DNA of 64,000 nt from Cryptomeria japonica. Taxonomy: Eukaryota > Streptophyta > Pinopsida > Cupressales > Cupressaceae. A model generated the notes under the pieces. The model was not told where the DNA came from. It ran no database searches and worked only from the letters and a program-made list of their open reading frames with translations. Where the stretch lies: positions 240,424,422-240,488,421 of the forward strand of contig NC_081406.1 of assembly GCF_030272615.1 (NCBI RefSeq), written 5' to 3'. Below, one piece after another: positions 34,002 through 45,408 of the stretch. How positions within the stretch are numbered: the stretch's first letter is position 1; each line of letters opens with the position of its first letter. The position numbers and the translations under genes are program-made.

Positions 34002-35874
34002 AATAGTAGAATGTCATTTATAGTATTAAAAGGATTTTTTAAAGATTTAACTTATTTTAATGAAAGTTTGTTTATAGATAAAATGTTGAAACTAGGCTCA
34101 TGAAGAGATTAAGAAAATGTGATTCATTATTCATCAATAATTTAATCTTTTTATATGTGGGTAAATTTAACAATCAATTGAAAATTTGGTTTGGAAAGCT
34201 AAAATTATTCTTAATTTTAGTTTATATACTTTGAATTATTATCTTAAAAAATTAGGACTCCTTTCCAAGCATACATGAATCACCACAAAAGTACACCATT
34301 AAGTCAAACACCTTGAAACTATTTTTAACCTTAAGGAGGTGTTGGAACCATGCATCAATATCCTATGCTTGTCATTCACAAATCTTTAAATAACAACCCA
34401 TTTATGATTTCAATAGAAGAGATAAAAAATTCAACACATTCAATGAAAATATCCCATACTTGATTATCACAAGCAAAGCTTATAATGACCCTCCACTAGT
34501 TGAGAAAGATAAAATATAGGTTGTTGGAAACCATAATAATTTAATAATAGAGAACCTTGCCATTGAGAAAGGGATCCTAATGCTTCAATCGAACATGTTT
34601 CTTATGCATTGAACGACCCAAGACAATATAAAATTAGGGGAGAACTAACCAAACTAAATAAATGAGGAATGCTAGAAAAAATTGAATGTGGCTAATCTCC
34701 ACACAAAACAACACTTTGTATAGTTTCTAAAATTTGCAAAACACAAAGCAGTTTCGCAAAATTTTTAGTAGCTAAATCTTCATGATTTGCAAATCCCCAT
34801 TGCTAAAAAAAAACAAAAAATCAAACAAAGAAATAATGACTTGCAACTCTAGGATTTTCTTATAGTGCCATTTTGTGTGGAGATTAGTTGTTGACGAAAA
34901 AAAATTGTCCACAAACTGTTTGGAATAAGAAACATGATAATAACACCATCATAAAAAATAAATGAAAAAATGATAGTTTCGATACGCTCTACATGAGCTA
35001 GAGACATGTCACACAAAAGAGAGTATGACAATTGAAAAGCATCCGAAAGGGACATCAAATACATATAATGAATATTAATGAAAATCACCTTTATACATCA
35101 CAATTTTAAGTTCACTTAAGTGGGCACTAATCACTTTCAAAATTTTCCAAGGTAATATAGATGTCTAAGTGGTCACATTCTAGTTTTAGGAAGTTTGATC
35201 AAATGCACAATTTCCCTATTACATTCTTTAAATTTTGTTTAAATTTTTTTTTACTAAAATTACCACACGAATACAAAACCCCCTCGAGAAAAATTCAAAG
35301 CTTTTGATTCTAGGTTTACCCATGACTAAGAACATTAATGAAAATCTAAAAGCTTGGACATTGACAATACACCTTTTACAAATCAAAGAAAGGGCTGAAG
35401 AGAGACAATGCACAATGGGCTTCTACTTAACCTCATTGTTATATTCATAACCAAGAGAAAAATGTCCCCCTGATAAAATAATCTACATAATATCTAATCA
35501 CCAATGCTTGTACTAGCTTTGCTAGGGTTCCTCTAAACTTCCATATTGAATTTTAACTTAAGGAAGTTCTTAAAGAAAGGGACTATTTTGCAACAAGAAT
35601 AATATTTCTTTTAGGTGGTGATGCACATCAATTTTCGCACCATAATGAATTGTGGAATTGTTATACCTTGAAGCATTAATGAAAATAATATTAGTTTTCA
35701 TTAAAAAGATATACCCATTTATCTTATATATGTTAATGATTATTAAGATTTTATTTTTTGGTTTTTGGAAAATGCATATAAGTAATTAGTAACAATTAAT
35801 ATATGATTATGTTTATAATTAAATCTAACTATTGGTATCAAGCAAAATCATGTATCAATTTCCCTGAAAAATAG
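34002..35874. other. Intergenic, nothing recognised
   Basis: AT-rich sequence with only short open frames and no repeat or motif that I can defend. Confidence 0.5.
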
Positions 35875-36105
35875 CGTTAGAGTATTACATTAGTTTATAG
35901 TTAGTTGAACATAAGTTAGGAAATAGATAATTATTTGCTAAGAGTTAGTTGATGGGAAGTTGTTTTCGTTAGGGTAACTATGAATAAAATGGTGGCTTCA
36001 TATAGCTAATGTTGTGTTTTATAAGACCATTTGATTTTGTCCCGTTGAATTCAAATTTGAACTTTATGTTTTGATTTTGATCTGTGTCCACGTATGGTAT
36101 CAGAG
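35875..36105 (+). mobile_element. Short Copia LTR with primer site, internal part decayed
   Basis: A 216-bp block from cgttagagtatta (TG probably altered to CG) to tctgtgtcca (36090) is followed by TGGTATCAGAGC at 36094-36105, the tRNA-Met-type primer site. The sequence after it has a leader-like stretch and no readable gag beyond a few codons near 36244. No partner LTR was seen. The start coordinate is the weaker of the two. Confidence 0.65.
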
Positions 36106-36978
36106 CAAGAGGAGAATGTAGAGACTTTGAATAGAGTGATTTGTAGAATCCTTCACCTCTGAAGAGAGCAGATCTGAAGAATGTCGATCTCTGGCTGCAT
36201 GGTAGACTGAGGGTTACCACCTTCAATGAAATAAAGGGCATGCAATGGGAAATGGTAACTTTAAACTAGACATTGTCTGGAAAGATGTCAAGCAAATTGA
36301 TTTCTAGATGATGGATGTTTAAGTGCAACATTTTCACGTGGAATGAAAGAAGACATTGAAGGAATAGAAAATGATATAATTGTCAAAACTCTATAAGAAT
36401 ATTTGGAATCAAGATGCAATATTTTGCAATACTTTTGTGACAACATATTTATAGTAAAGGTGTTAGAATATGGAAGGCTGTGAGAAGTTTAATGGAAGCA
36501 TAGACAAGGCAATAATAGATGTGTTTTTTTTAGTATATGTTTAGCAATGGAGAGTGATTGATGTAGTTGAGTTTGTAGAGTAAAAGAAAGGCAAAAATAT
36601 AATTCAATTCTATTTGCATTATTTGCATCTACTTTGGTGGCATGATTAAAATGTTGGAGGAAAGGCATTTCAGTTCTAAAGAGGTGTTGAAGTATTGATC
36701 TTGTGTAGAGAAGCCATTTTTTAAGTTTGTCTATTGAGAAGGCTATGTGATTGAGGTAGCATTAAAATCTACAATCTATTTTTCAATGTACCATATCCTA
36801 AGTGTAAAGATGAAGGAAAATAGGGCATCCCAATAAGACCTTGGAGATTAGTATGCACCTAAAGTATCGTGTGTTTCTTCAAAATAGATTACAACATATT
36901 GATACACGCACATACTACCATGCCATAAAAGTAAAAACAAATATAGTTGATTTTCTATACATTAAACCTTAAAGGAAA
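36106..36978. other. Decayed retroelement internal or spacer DNA
   Basis: Follows the primer site above. Stops are frequent in all frames and no domain is recognised. It may be the eroded internal region of that element. Confidence 0.35.
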
Positions 36979-37908
36979 GATGATGCAATTTACAGATCTA
37001 ATAATTTCAGTAGCATTATGACATACAAATTTAATACAACAGACTCATGAAACAAGAAGAATGAGATAGAAGAGAGAATATAGACATACATGGGGAAAAT
37101 CCTTTCAGGTAAAAACCCCCACACTCCAAAACATCAAGCTAGTGTATTATTTAGCAACAAGTTACAATAAATTTTCAGACTCTAATCCTTTACATGGAGA
37201 TTTACATCTTGTTCCATCTCAGAGAAAAAACTGACAATGTAACCCCTGTGAAATGAACACCTCTCCTCTCTTAAATCAACTAAGGCATAAACATATAAAA
37301 AGAGATCAACACAAAGAGGTAGGCATCCATGGTTTCAAAAACCATTTTCAACGCCTAAGAGGTAAGTTGTTTCATAAACAAACATAATACTAATCCCATG
37401 ACACGTTGCTCATAGCAAATTCTAAGGCAACAACACCTATCTCATCCATAACAATCATCTTTCCAAATACAATGTAAAGACAACATATAATTTACAATGA
37501 ACAAGGATAGGTATCTTTCTTACCCCACAAAACTTGTCAAAAGTGAACTCCACCATAAATTCTAATAGCTAAAATGCAACTCAAATACATAATAGAAGTT
37601 GAAAATCAAGACTTTTTAGTCAACATAGGAAATTGCCAAATCAATTTCCACTCCAAAATGAAAATATATGACAACATCTTGCCAAAACATAACATCTTCT
37701 AAGTGGGTGCCAACTTCCTAAAAAATAAGAAATATGCCATCTCATCACCTGCCATGAAGGATGCCACCTCACCAAGAGGTACCGCAAAGTGAATGGCAAC
37801 TTAGGAAGTTTATAATAAGATAAATCAATTAGGAAACAAATAATTAAATAATTCGACATGTCAAGACTCTAAGGTTGAGACACCCTAATCCCAACATTCT
37901 CCCATTTG
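36979..37908 (-). mobile_element. Minus-strand Copia 3' LTR and polypurine tract
   Basis: Read on the minus strand, a polypurine tract caaatgggagaa (37908-37897) is followed by TGTTGGGATTAGGGTGTCTC, the same LTR start seen in the Copia element at 49772-55701. The far end shares the catggggaaaatcctttc and acactccaaaa words with that element's LTRs. The outer edge near 36979 is approximate. No coding region follows, so this is a truncated relic. Confidence 0.7.
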
Positions 37909-38310
37909 TTGAAGAACTGTCAGGTGTCTACAATATCTTCTTAGGAGCCAAAACAATGAAACCACACATTATTGTATTTGGCACCAATTTCTGATGAATG
38001 TTTATTGAAACTTCGACAAACTTTCATCGAATTACCGATGAAAGGCCCCAAAAAAATTCGTCACTTAAATTTTGTCACTAAAATTTCCTCACTTTTTCGA
38101 CTCACTGTAATTCATCTAAACCCCAACAAAGAACCATTGAAAAATGCCACAAAAATGCATTTGGTTTACATTGGAAAAGCGATGGAAACTTCGTCCATCT
38201 TGCAACGAAAAATATCCACAAAGATTGCAAAATGTCTCTTGTCGAATGTCAAAAAGTGCCAAACGTTCGTAGCAATTTCAATGATGTAGAGTGTATATTA
38301 CGATGTAAAC

Positions 38311-38525
38311 ATTGTTGCACATACAACGACTTTGTCAGACTTTTTTTAGTATATCGTCTCAATTATGACGATATTGAGCATGTCATTGTGATGAAAATGT
38401 CATCATGCATATAGTGCACTTGTTGGAATTTTATGGTTGTTTGTCATAATTTAGACGATGTGTAGCAAGCCTTTATGACGAAAAATTTCGTCGTGCATAC
38501 AACAACTTTGTCGGATGATTTAAGG
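38311..38525. repeat. Palindromes and repeated subterminal-like motifs
   Basis: The word acatacaacgactttgtcaga (near 38312) recurs as gcatacaacaactttgtcgg (near 38494). Between them lie gatgaaaatgtcatc (near 38391) and the near-perfect palindrome gacgaaaaatttcgtc (38477-38492). This texture of repeated short inverted words is typical of DNA transposon ends, but no terminal repeat or transposase was found. Confidence 0.5.
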
Positions 38526-38824
38526 GGTTCATCAGTATGTGTTCATCGAGATTACAGCAAAAAACACTATTTAAAAAAATATATATATTCATTCAAATGA
38601 ATGCTATTACAAAAATATAATAATATAATATAATAGATTACAAATTTTGGTTCAAGTAGCATACATGACCAAAATAGTTCAATTGGCCAAAATCACATAG
38701 TGATTCTATAGAAAATAAAATTGCCAGCATATCAAATGGGTGAAGTTGATAAATTGTAGAGGATGGAGTCGCAAAATAGTCTTTACATATTACTCGCACA
38801 AAAAAATATTTATCATAATTATAC

Positions 38825-39319
38825 TCATTCTTCCATGGCTTTCATGTCAACTTCATTTTTATCCTGTTGTTCTTGAGGGAACCCTACTTGTTGTGTAGGT
38901 GGCATTTCTGAGTTGTTGGCTATTTGTAAATCATTGATATTCCTCGTTCTTGGAGGGTTGTTCAGGTCCAAGATTGGAGGCTGAATGTTGTCATGAGCAT
39001 GAGGACCTTGAGTGCCTTGGGATGGAGAAACATTATCCTTAGCAAAAGGATTGTGAGCAGTTGGATTATGCTAAGCAGGGGCAGAGTCCGCATTATCATG
39101 GCGTAACAGGAATAAGAGAGAATTGACTTTTTTATAAACTCTTTCTATCATATCTTGTCCAATGACCTTGATGTATCTATCAAATACTTGCTGAATGAAC
39201 CTAATACTTTGCATGTCCAAAGTATGTTTAATATTGTCATGCACACTAAGATATAAGCATGACCATTGAGGAGAAAATGACGGGGAAAAAGACCCCCAAT
39301 ATGTGTTTTCCCTCTCCAA
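38825..39319 (-). pseudogene. Unrecognised protein tail, one internal stop
   Basis: Minus-strand reading from 39319 to a TGA at 38825 is open except for one TAG (39073), which would be Gln if CAG. The first half has RFIQQVFDRYIKVIGQDM and MIERVYKKVNSLLFLLRHDN; the second is polar and Asn/Pro/Gln-rich (ILDLNNPPRTRNINDLQIA). The shape suggests a structured domain followed by a disordered tail. The family is not recognised. Its link to the SET-domain pseudogene 1.7 kb away is unknown. Confidence 0.4.
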
Positions 39320-40059
39320 AGATCATAGTGCTGGACTGCATGCAATAATTTGTTACCAGAGATGAATTATTATCTTACAACCCTACTTGCAATTAGCTCA
39401 AGAGAATTGAATGATTGAAGCAAATCTAGGGCATTTGATAAAAAGGCAGAAAGCAACTGAGAAGGGAAAATGATTCTTCTTGCCTGTGGGAATATAATTT
39501 CTTCCCCAATTAGTCACTTCACACAATTCCTGACTTGGGAATTGTGAACTTTAAACACTTGCCCTGGATTTCATCCAAAATATGATATGTGAAAGGAATT
39601 TCTCAGTGTTGAATTAAAACATTCACCCTGTAGTTGCACAACATATACTCCATATGTGCCAAACGATAGCCTGAGCACCAGTGAGTTGTTTGAATTTCAC
39701 CTTCGTTTGAAGAAGATGAAATTTGCTGCATTTGAAACAGGGCGTATAAAACATGTATTCTTAGAACTTCGATGAATTTAAGTACACATACATAATTTCC
39801 CCTTGCCGATTATAATTGCTATTATTATCAATAAAAAGAATGCAAGATTTAAATCTTGCAATATAATGATGATCATCTTTGATAATTGCCATTCTCGTGA
39901 GAGAAACATTTATGATAAAGTTTTCTAACATTCATAAGATATATCTCTCGTTAGTTTCCTATCTTTGTTAAACACAATTCCTCCTTCACAATGTCTTCCA
40001 GGTGAGGAAATAGTTCTAAGTCAATGCAATTAATTGTTGAGTCTACTTCTATGTTATTG

Positions 40060-40180
40060 TACATTTGCTAGGCTGTCAGCTAACCTATTGCCTTCTCTGT
40101 ATGTGTGTGAGATACTATATGATTCAAAGAAATCCAAGAGAATCCAAACTTGTGTCAAAATATATTGAATGTGCTAATTA
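40060..40180 (-). pseudogene. RNase H-like fragment (RVT_3 type)
   Basis: On the minus strand HTYREGNRLADSLANVQ is preceded by QVWILLDFFESYSIS. This matches the C-terminal end of plant RVT_3 RNase H-like domains, where the His-x-x-Arg-Glu-x-Asn and Ala-Asp motifs fall. Only the last part is readable. It is probably the relic of a LINE-type or stand-alone RNase H gene. Confidence 0.55.
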
Positions 40181-40871
40181 AGAATAATCAAAAGACCATT
40201 CCTTACATAACGAGATATACTATTGTTCTCTGCTCTATCATTAGTTGAAGAGGCGGTGTATGCTTTTGTTGAGTTGAAACCATGTCTTATTGCTCACTCA
40301 TCTTACCTTTGTATCCTCATGCTTAGGAAATGAAGTGACCTTTGACCTCAAGCGTTATTAATACCTTTAACCTCACTGCCTTCGTATCATAACTATATCT
40401 AACAATGTCCTCTTAAGGCTTGATTTAGAGCTCCTATGACTGCCACAACCTACAATGACTTCTTTTGGTCTAGGTTACTACATTTTCTTTGAAAATCTGT
40501 CCTTTGTCGATGAATGTTTTGTGTAGAGGATATACCTTCACAAGTTTTGCTGCTTTAATAGTCTCATATACCTTTGGTCTATATTCTCTGAGTTTGACAT
40601 TCAAAACTGCTTTTTTATGATAGAGACCCTTATGAAAATTAGAACATCCTTTGAACTTCTTTACAAAAAGGCACACAAAAGCAGAGAAAGGAAAATAATG
40701 CTTTCTACGTTAGGGTCTTCGCTTGTTAATCTTTGCTTGGAACTAACCCCACATATTGCTACAATAACAACAATGTCTTCTTGTAACAGTCACAAATACT
40801 TAGGATAGTCATAACAAATGGGGTTTATTCCCAATTCCCCTTCACATTACTCTCAATTCCCCATACCCAAT

Positions 40872-40998
40872 CATATAACATTAATCATTCATTCATCCAT
40901 TAATAACATATAACACTCATTCATTCATCCATTAATAACATATAACATTCATTCATTAACATATTCACACTCATTCATTAGCATATAACATTCATTGT
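40872..40998. repeat. attcattcatccattaataa minisatellite
   Basis: About four drifting copies of a 33-bp unit made of cattcattcatccattaata and acatataaca. It lies just downstream of the SET-domain pseudogene on that gene's strand. Confidence 0.85.
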
Positions 40999-41051
40999 TT
41001 TAGTTTTTACATATTATTAAAAATATGCCGGTTGTCATAATATGATTACAA

Positions 41052-44000
41052 TCACTTTTTTTTTTGTTTATTTTTTGAAGATAAATAGAGATGAAGTGGA
41101 ACATCGTTTTCTAAATCATCTGCCCCCACTTCAGCTGTTATGCCCCCTGCTCATGATATTAATGTATTCCTAGTTGTGTACTCACGATGTGGAGGCCGGT
41201 GCAAGGGGGGGTCTACTGCAATAACAAATAAATGTTAAATTGATATGTTTTATTATTATTGTTACAAGTATTTCATTAATTAAAGGAAAATTAGAGTGGT
41301 TCTCTTTACTTGATGGGGCCACATCATGTTCCCGATCTTGTCTTATATCCTCACGCTCAACACGCTGAACACCCTCTAAATCCTTTAGAGTTGAAACATG
41401 AAAGATTACATTAATTAATACACCAATTGCAATAAAAAATGTTTAAAATAACATTAGAGTGGTGCTCTTTACCCAATGGGCCCACATCATGTTCTTGATA
41501 TTTTCTTATATCCTCATGCTCAACATGTTGAACACCCTCTAAAACCTCTGGAGTTGAAACAAGAAAAGTTACATTAATTAATACACCAATTGCAATTAAA
41601 AATATTTAAAATAACATTAGAGTGGTCCTCTTTACTTGGCGAGGCCACATCATATTACTGATCTTGTCTAGCCTGATCATGCTCAACATGTTGATTACGC
41701 TCTACATGCTCTAAAGTTGAAACATGAAAGGTTACATTAATTAATACATCAATTCCAAGTAAAGATTTTTATTTGTATTAATCCATAATACATTTTGTAT
41801 AGCACATGAATACATTCAGTACTGGGATGTACATGGCCATGACCATCATTTGCAGGTTGTGCTCCACCCTCACTAGGCTGCATTCCAATGTCATGTGCAA
41901 TATTATCATTGCTTGTCTGTTTAAAACAAATAGGCACATAATTACTTTATGGTGGAAATTAATATTGAATAGATTGTAGAAGTATTCAATTTTAAATAAA
42001 CTTCATTGATTTTATTTACCCATGTGTTAGATGTAGTGGAATCTTGTGTTTTACCTGTCAAGAGTCTTAGGCATTCAACCATGACTCCATAGTCTTGCTG
42101 GAAGGAAATCTTTAGGTCGTCTTTTGTGGACACTCTCTTGAATTCAGAGCCTTGCATTTTTGCGCAGGGTCAAGAATTTTCCTTATATGGTGTGAAAAAA
42201 CCAAAATTGTTTACAATTTATTATTTGGATGATATATTTCATTTATTGATACTTACAATTTGTGCAGCTAATTTCATATAACCACTTGAGCCAAGTTTGT
42301 GATGCAAGTATTTTTCTACTCTTTCCTTTGTTGCCTTCAATGTGTCCAACAACCTATGAAAAGTTTGAAATATGTTAAATTATGCAAAAAGAAAGAGTGA
42401 CTAGTATATAATTACATTTGTTGATAGTATCACATACCTTCCTTGGCCTAGTTGTGTCTTTCCTTTTTCCTTTTCAGCCTTCTCCTTTCCATCCGGCACT
42501 AGGTCCTTCCACTTCCTCTCCAGAATCATGAGGGGATGCTCGTACTTTATGTTCTTCTCTAAATGTGACCTATATTGGTCCCGCACATACTTTAGATAGG
42601 TACCAACTTTCTTAAGGACCTTGTTTTGGTTGAATGTGTTATTATCGAACAACAACTAAACAATTAATGAGCTCATCTTTTGAATCTTGATTTTGGGCAT
42701 TCCATTGTGTATGTATGGTGGGCCCAAAGATATCCAATGTAATATCATTTAGATGTTTATAAAAAACATGATTTCATGCAAAAAGATCATGGGATCATTA
42801 GTCTAAAAAGAGTGATCAATAAGTAAATTTCAAATGGATTATATATAATAATAATTAAATTTTTTTAAAGTACCTAGGACCTTCTCTATCTTTATGGGAA
42901 CGAAATCATCGGTCACCACAAATGTGACTGACAATGTTCCCGTACTAGTAATACAGGAAGATCCAATAAATGTTACTAAAAAATCACCAAAACTAGTGAC
43001 CTCTGCATCCCCAATTACATGTCCTAATGCATGTTCTAGCATTTGTTTGTTGCTAAAGGGTGCAGTACGTGATGCCTGCATGCTATCTGTTGCCAATATT
43101 TGAGGTGACAATATAGGAATGGATGATGGAAACAAATGATGTGGTCAATGCGCAAGAAGATCAGGATCGACACTTGAACCAACCCCTATTGCCCTGGTAG
43201 CACTTGTAGTACCCTGATCATGGCCAGCAGCATCATGAGGATGCAAAAAATCCTGTAAAAACAACTCATATTTTAGTTCATGACATAAAAGAGTACAAAA
43301 TATAAAACCATGAATGAACTTATGTTATAATTAAAGATCTCATGACAACTTACCTGCAAGTTTCGTGCTCTCTCAGTCAATATTTTAACCCTTTCTCTTA
43401 TCTCATCTATTTGAGGCACTATGAATAATTACTGAAGGATTTCTTAATTGCATTTTTTTTGGGTCTTCCTTATCATATCCAGAGGGTTTGCAGAATATGC
43501 AATGTCATCATCACATAATAGTGACTACACCTCCCTATGGATGCTCTCCTCTATTGCTAATGTCTTTCCCTGATCATTCGTTTGCAGAAGAATATTAAAA
43601 ACATTATCAAAATTAACATTATCATTGAGTGTGGATTGAGTTGTAGTATGAAAGCCTTGAAGGCTCCAAGAGAATAGGATTCACTTCCAATTGTGTTTTC
43701 TTTATGAAAGATTGTGATCAAAATTAGAATGTGATCAGGTAATGAAAGAACGGAATTGACAGTCCTAATTGGAGACAGTAACATGAAATAATGAGGTAAA
43801 CCTGTTGGGTAGAAGCGCCTAAATATGCATTGCGATTTGTGTTCAGGGTCAGAGCCTTCCCTGTATGATCAATGTCCCACTGTGAAAAAAATTAAATATA
43901 AAAAACATTAGCGAAATGAAACCAATAGACTTACGAAAAATAACATAATAATAAAATGGTATATTGAAGTCATTAATTGGAGGTTGTGTAAAATGGTATA

Positions 44001-44760
44001 TAGTATGTACCACCCCCATAGAAATTGTGTTTGTATCTATGTGGTTCAAATTCTAATTAATTAGCAACTCTTCCCTTACAGTTATTGATTTTATTGCACA
44101 TACGAATACACAGTTTCCCTCACGCACCTCAAAAATGCAATTGGGTTTCTTATTTGTTGACCCAAGTCGTGTACTATTTATAAAACCTGCAATATTCCCT
44201 GATACTTTTGGCTTTCCATCAATGTACATAGCCACTCCTTTATTTTGATCCCTATCTTTTAGCCATATATAATTTGCTAATAGTGCATACCTATGCATAC
44301 TTCATGTATATCAAACCAGCTGCATCCAATCTTTGTAACTGTAATAGGGTCCAACATACTCCATCAATTTAGTAACTTTTCCATAACAGACCTTTATGTC
44401 GTCCATGTAAAATAGGCCCAAACCATGTAATGACGATGGTGCTATGCAATATATCCTCTCGTTGACACATAAATCAGTGTTTATTAGAGGAAGTTACTTG
44501 GGTACCCATTGTTTCCATAGATGTTTGTACCTCAAGGGAACCTCTCTATCACCTATTCTCTCATCATCATAAGAACATGACCCCCTTCAACAAAAAAAAT
44601 TCCATACGTTTACGAAATTTTCTTCTAATATTTTTACCTCTAGTTGATCTCCCTCTTTTAAACCTGCTACATGTCTCTCTTTCCTCTTCTCTTCCTGAAT
44701 TTCCCTTGCTCGAGGAAGACAGATCTGACAAATACCTATTTAGTGGTACCTGCACTCCAT
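41052..44760 (-). pseudogene. Multi-exon SET-domain gene, inactivated
   Basis: Minus-strand exons: about 44749-44011, 43879-43802, about 43650-43354, 43252-42874, about 42710-42438, 42353-42257, 42181-42020, 41916-41823, 41710-41636, 41547-41473, 41384-41310, 41215-41186, 41146-41052. The first has a basic segment (GRSTRGKNIRRKFRKRM, nuclear-signal-like), then SSLHGLGLFYMDDIK, LMEYVGPYYSYKDW, GNIAGFINST, KPNCIFEVREGNCVFVCAI and EELLIN, the motif order of SET lysine methyltransferases: G-x-G loop, N/FIN pocket, PNC, EEL-x-x-(D)Y. At the last motif the Tyr is a stop. Later exons are polar; one has KYVRDQYRSHLEK. From 42438 on the phases mostly fit; the 42181 joint needs a small indel. At least four stops in the SET exon, one each in exons 3 and 4, and a lost splice acceptor make it a pseudogene. 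Confidence 0.75.
41310..41710 (-). repeat. Triplicated 75-bp exon of the SET-domain pseudogene
   Basis: Three tandem units of about 162 bp each hold a 75-bp exon (41710-41636, 41547-41473, 41384-41310) with a GTAAAG donor. Acceptors are tttag and tccag in the first two; in the third the AG is now AA. Each exon begins with the last two bases of a codon and ends with the first of the next, so any number can be joined in frame. The peptide is LEGVQHVEHEDIRKYQEHDV-like. Confidence 0.88.
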
Positions 44761-44939
44761 TGAATGAAAGAGATAGTTACCAAAAATTTGTTGAGGTTTA
44801 TCATGGTCCATCAAGACATGGGCAAGCATAACTATAAGGTGACAAAGAGAATCTACAAGAGATCATGGACTTAGTAGAGGTTTCTTGAAAGATGGACTTA
44901 GTTTTCCTCACCCTCCAACTTGGCTGGTTATTTTTCATG

Positions 44940-45408
44940 GACTTTTATTTGATTTCAAAAGGAACTGATAAAGTTAAAACGTATGTCATCTTGTGTCATT
45001 TGAGATTCAGAAGATCATGCGGTGGTAATAGGCTATGGGAGGATACCAAATGGAACCAACAACCTAGTAGAAGCAAGGGCTTTGCTATTTGGTGTAAAAT
45101 TAGCCATTAAAAATAAGGTTAAGAATCTGATAATTGAAGGGGATTCTCAGATCATTATTACAACTTTGATCAAGTCTCAAACCCCCAACTCATAGTTAGA
45201 TTATATCATTCCGGAAGCAGGCGAGTTGCTCTCTTGTCTAGATTCATATCAGATTATGCATTGCTATAGAGAAGCCAAAATGATGGCAAACATTTTGGCA
45301 AATAGGAGATGTGAACAAGAAGAGAATAAGATTACTCTTTCATCAAGGGAGCTCCATGAAGACAAAATTTTAATGGAGCACTTGGAGAGTGATTTCAACA
45401 AAGTTTAA
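44940..45408 (+). pseudogene. RVT_3-type RNase H-like fragment
   Basis: ISKGTDKVKTYVI (near 44957) sits where the D-G-A-S-K-G-N-P strand is expected, with the Asp lost. After a frameshift, 45019-45408 reads GYGRIPNGTNNLVEARALLF (Glu), LAIKNKVKNLIIEGDSQIII (second Asp), one TAG at 45190 after QTPNS, where Trp is usual, then HCYREAKMMANILANRRC. This is the plant RNase H-like domain found at the end of LINE reverse transcriptases or alone. No upstream RT was found. Confidence 0.7.

Larger units (their letters stand above)
32455..34045. repeat. Host tandem repeat split by a solo LTR
   Basis: A unit with gtgtaatagtaaacttagtagaatgtaatttatag-type wording occurs near 32458, again near 32526, and a third time split: gcatgtaac before and aatagtagaatgtcatt after the LTR at 32590-33996. 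The split copy independently confirms the insertion point. Confidence 0.8.

Noticed and set aside
35835..35850. attggtatcaagc as another primer site
   Set aside because: Diverges from the tRNA-Met match after the first nine bases and no LTR end precedes it.
40470..40676. 68-residue minus frame with Lys-rich sequence
   Set aside because: No motif, no splice context linking it to the SET gene, and nothing else to support it.
42401..42655. Calling the KYVRDQYRSHLEK exon a transposase domain
   Set aside because: Only a loose resemblance to plant transposase-associated proteins; it joins in phase with the SET-gene exons instead.
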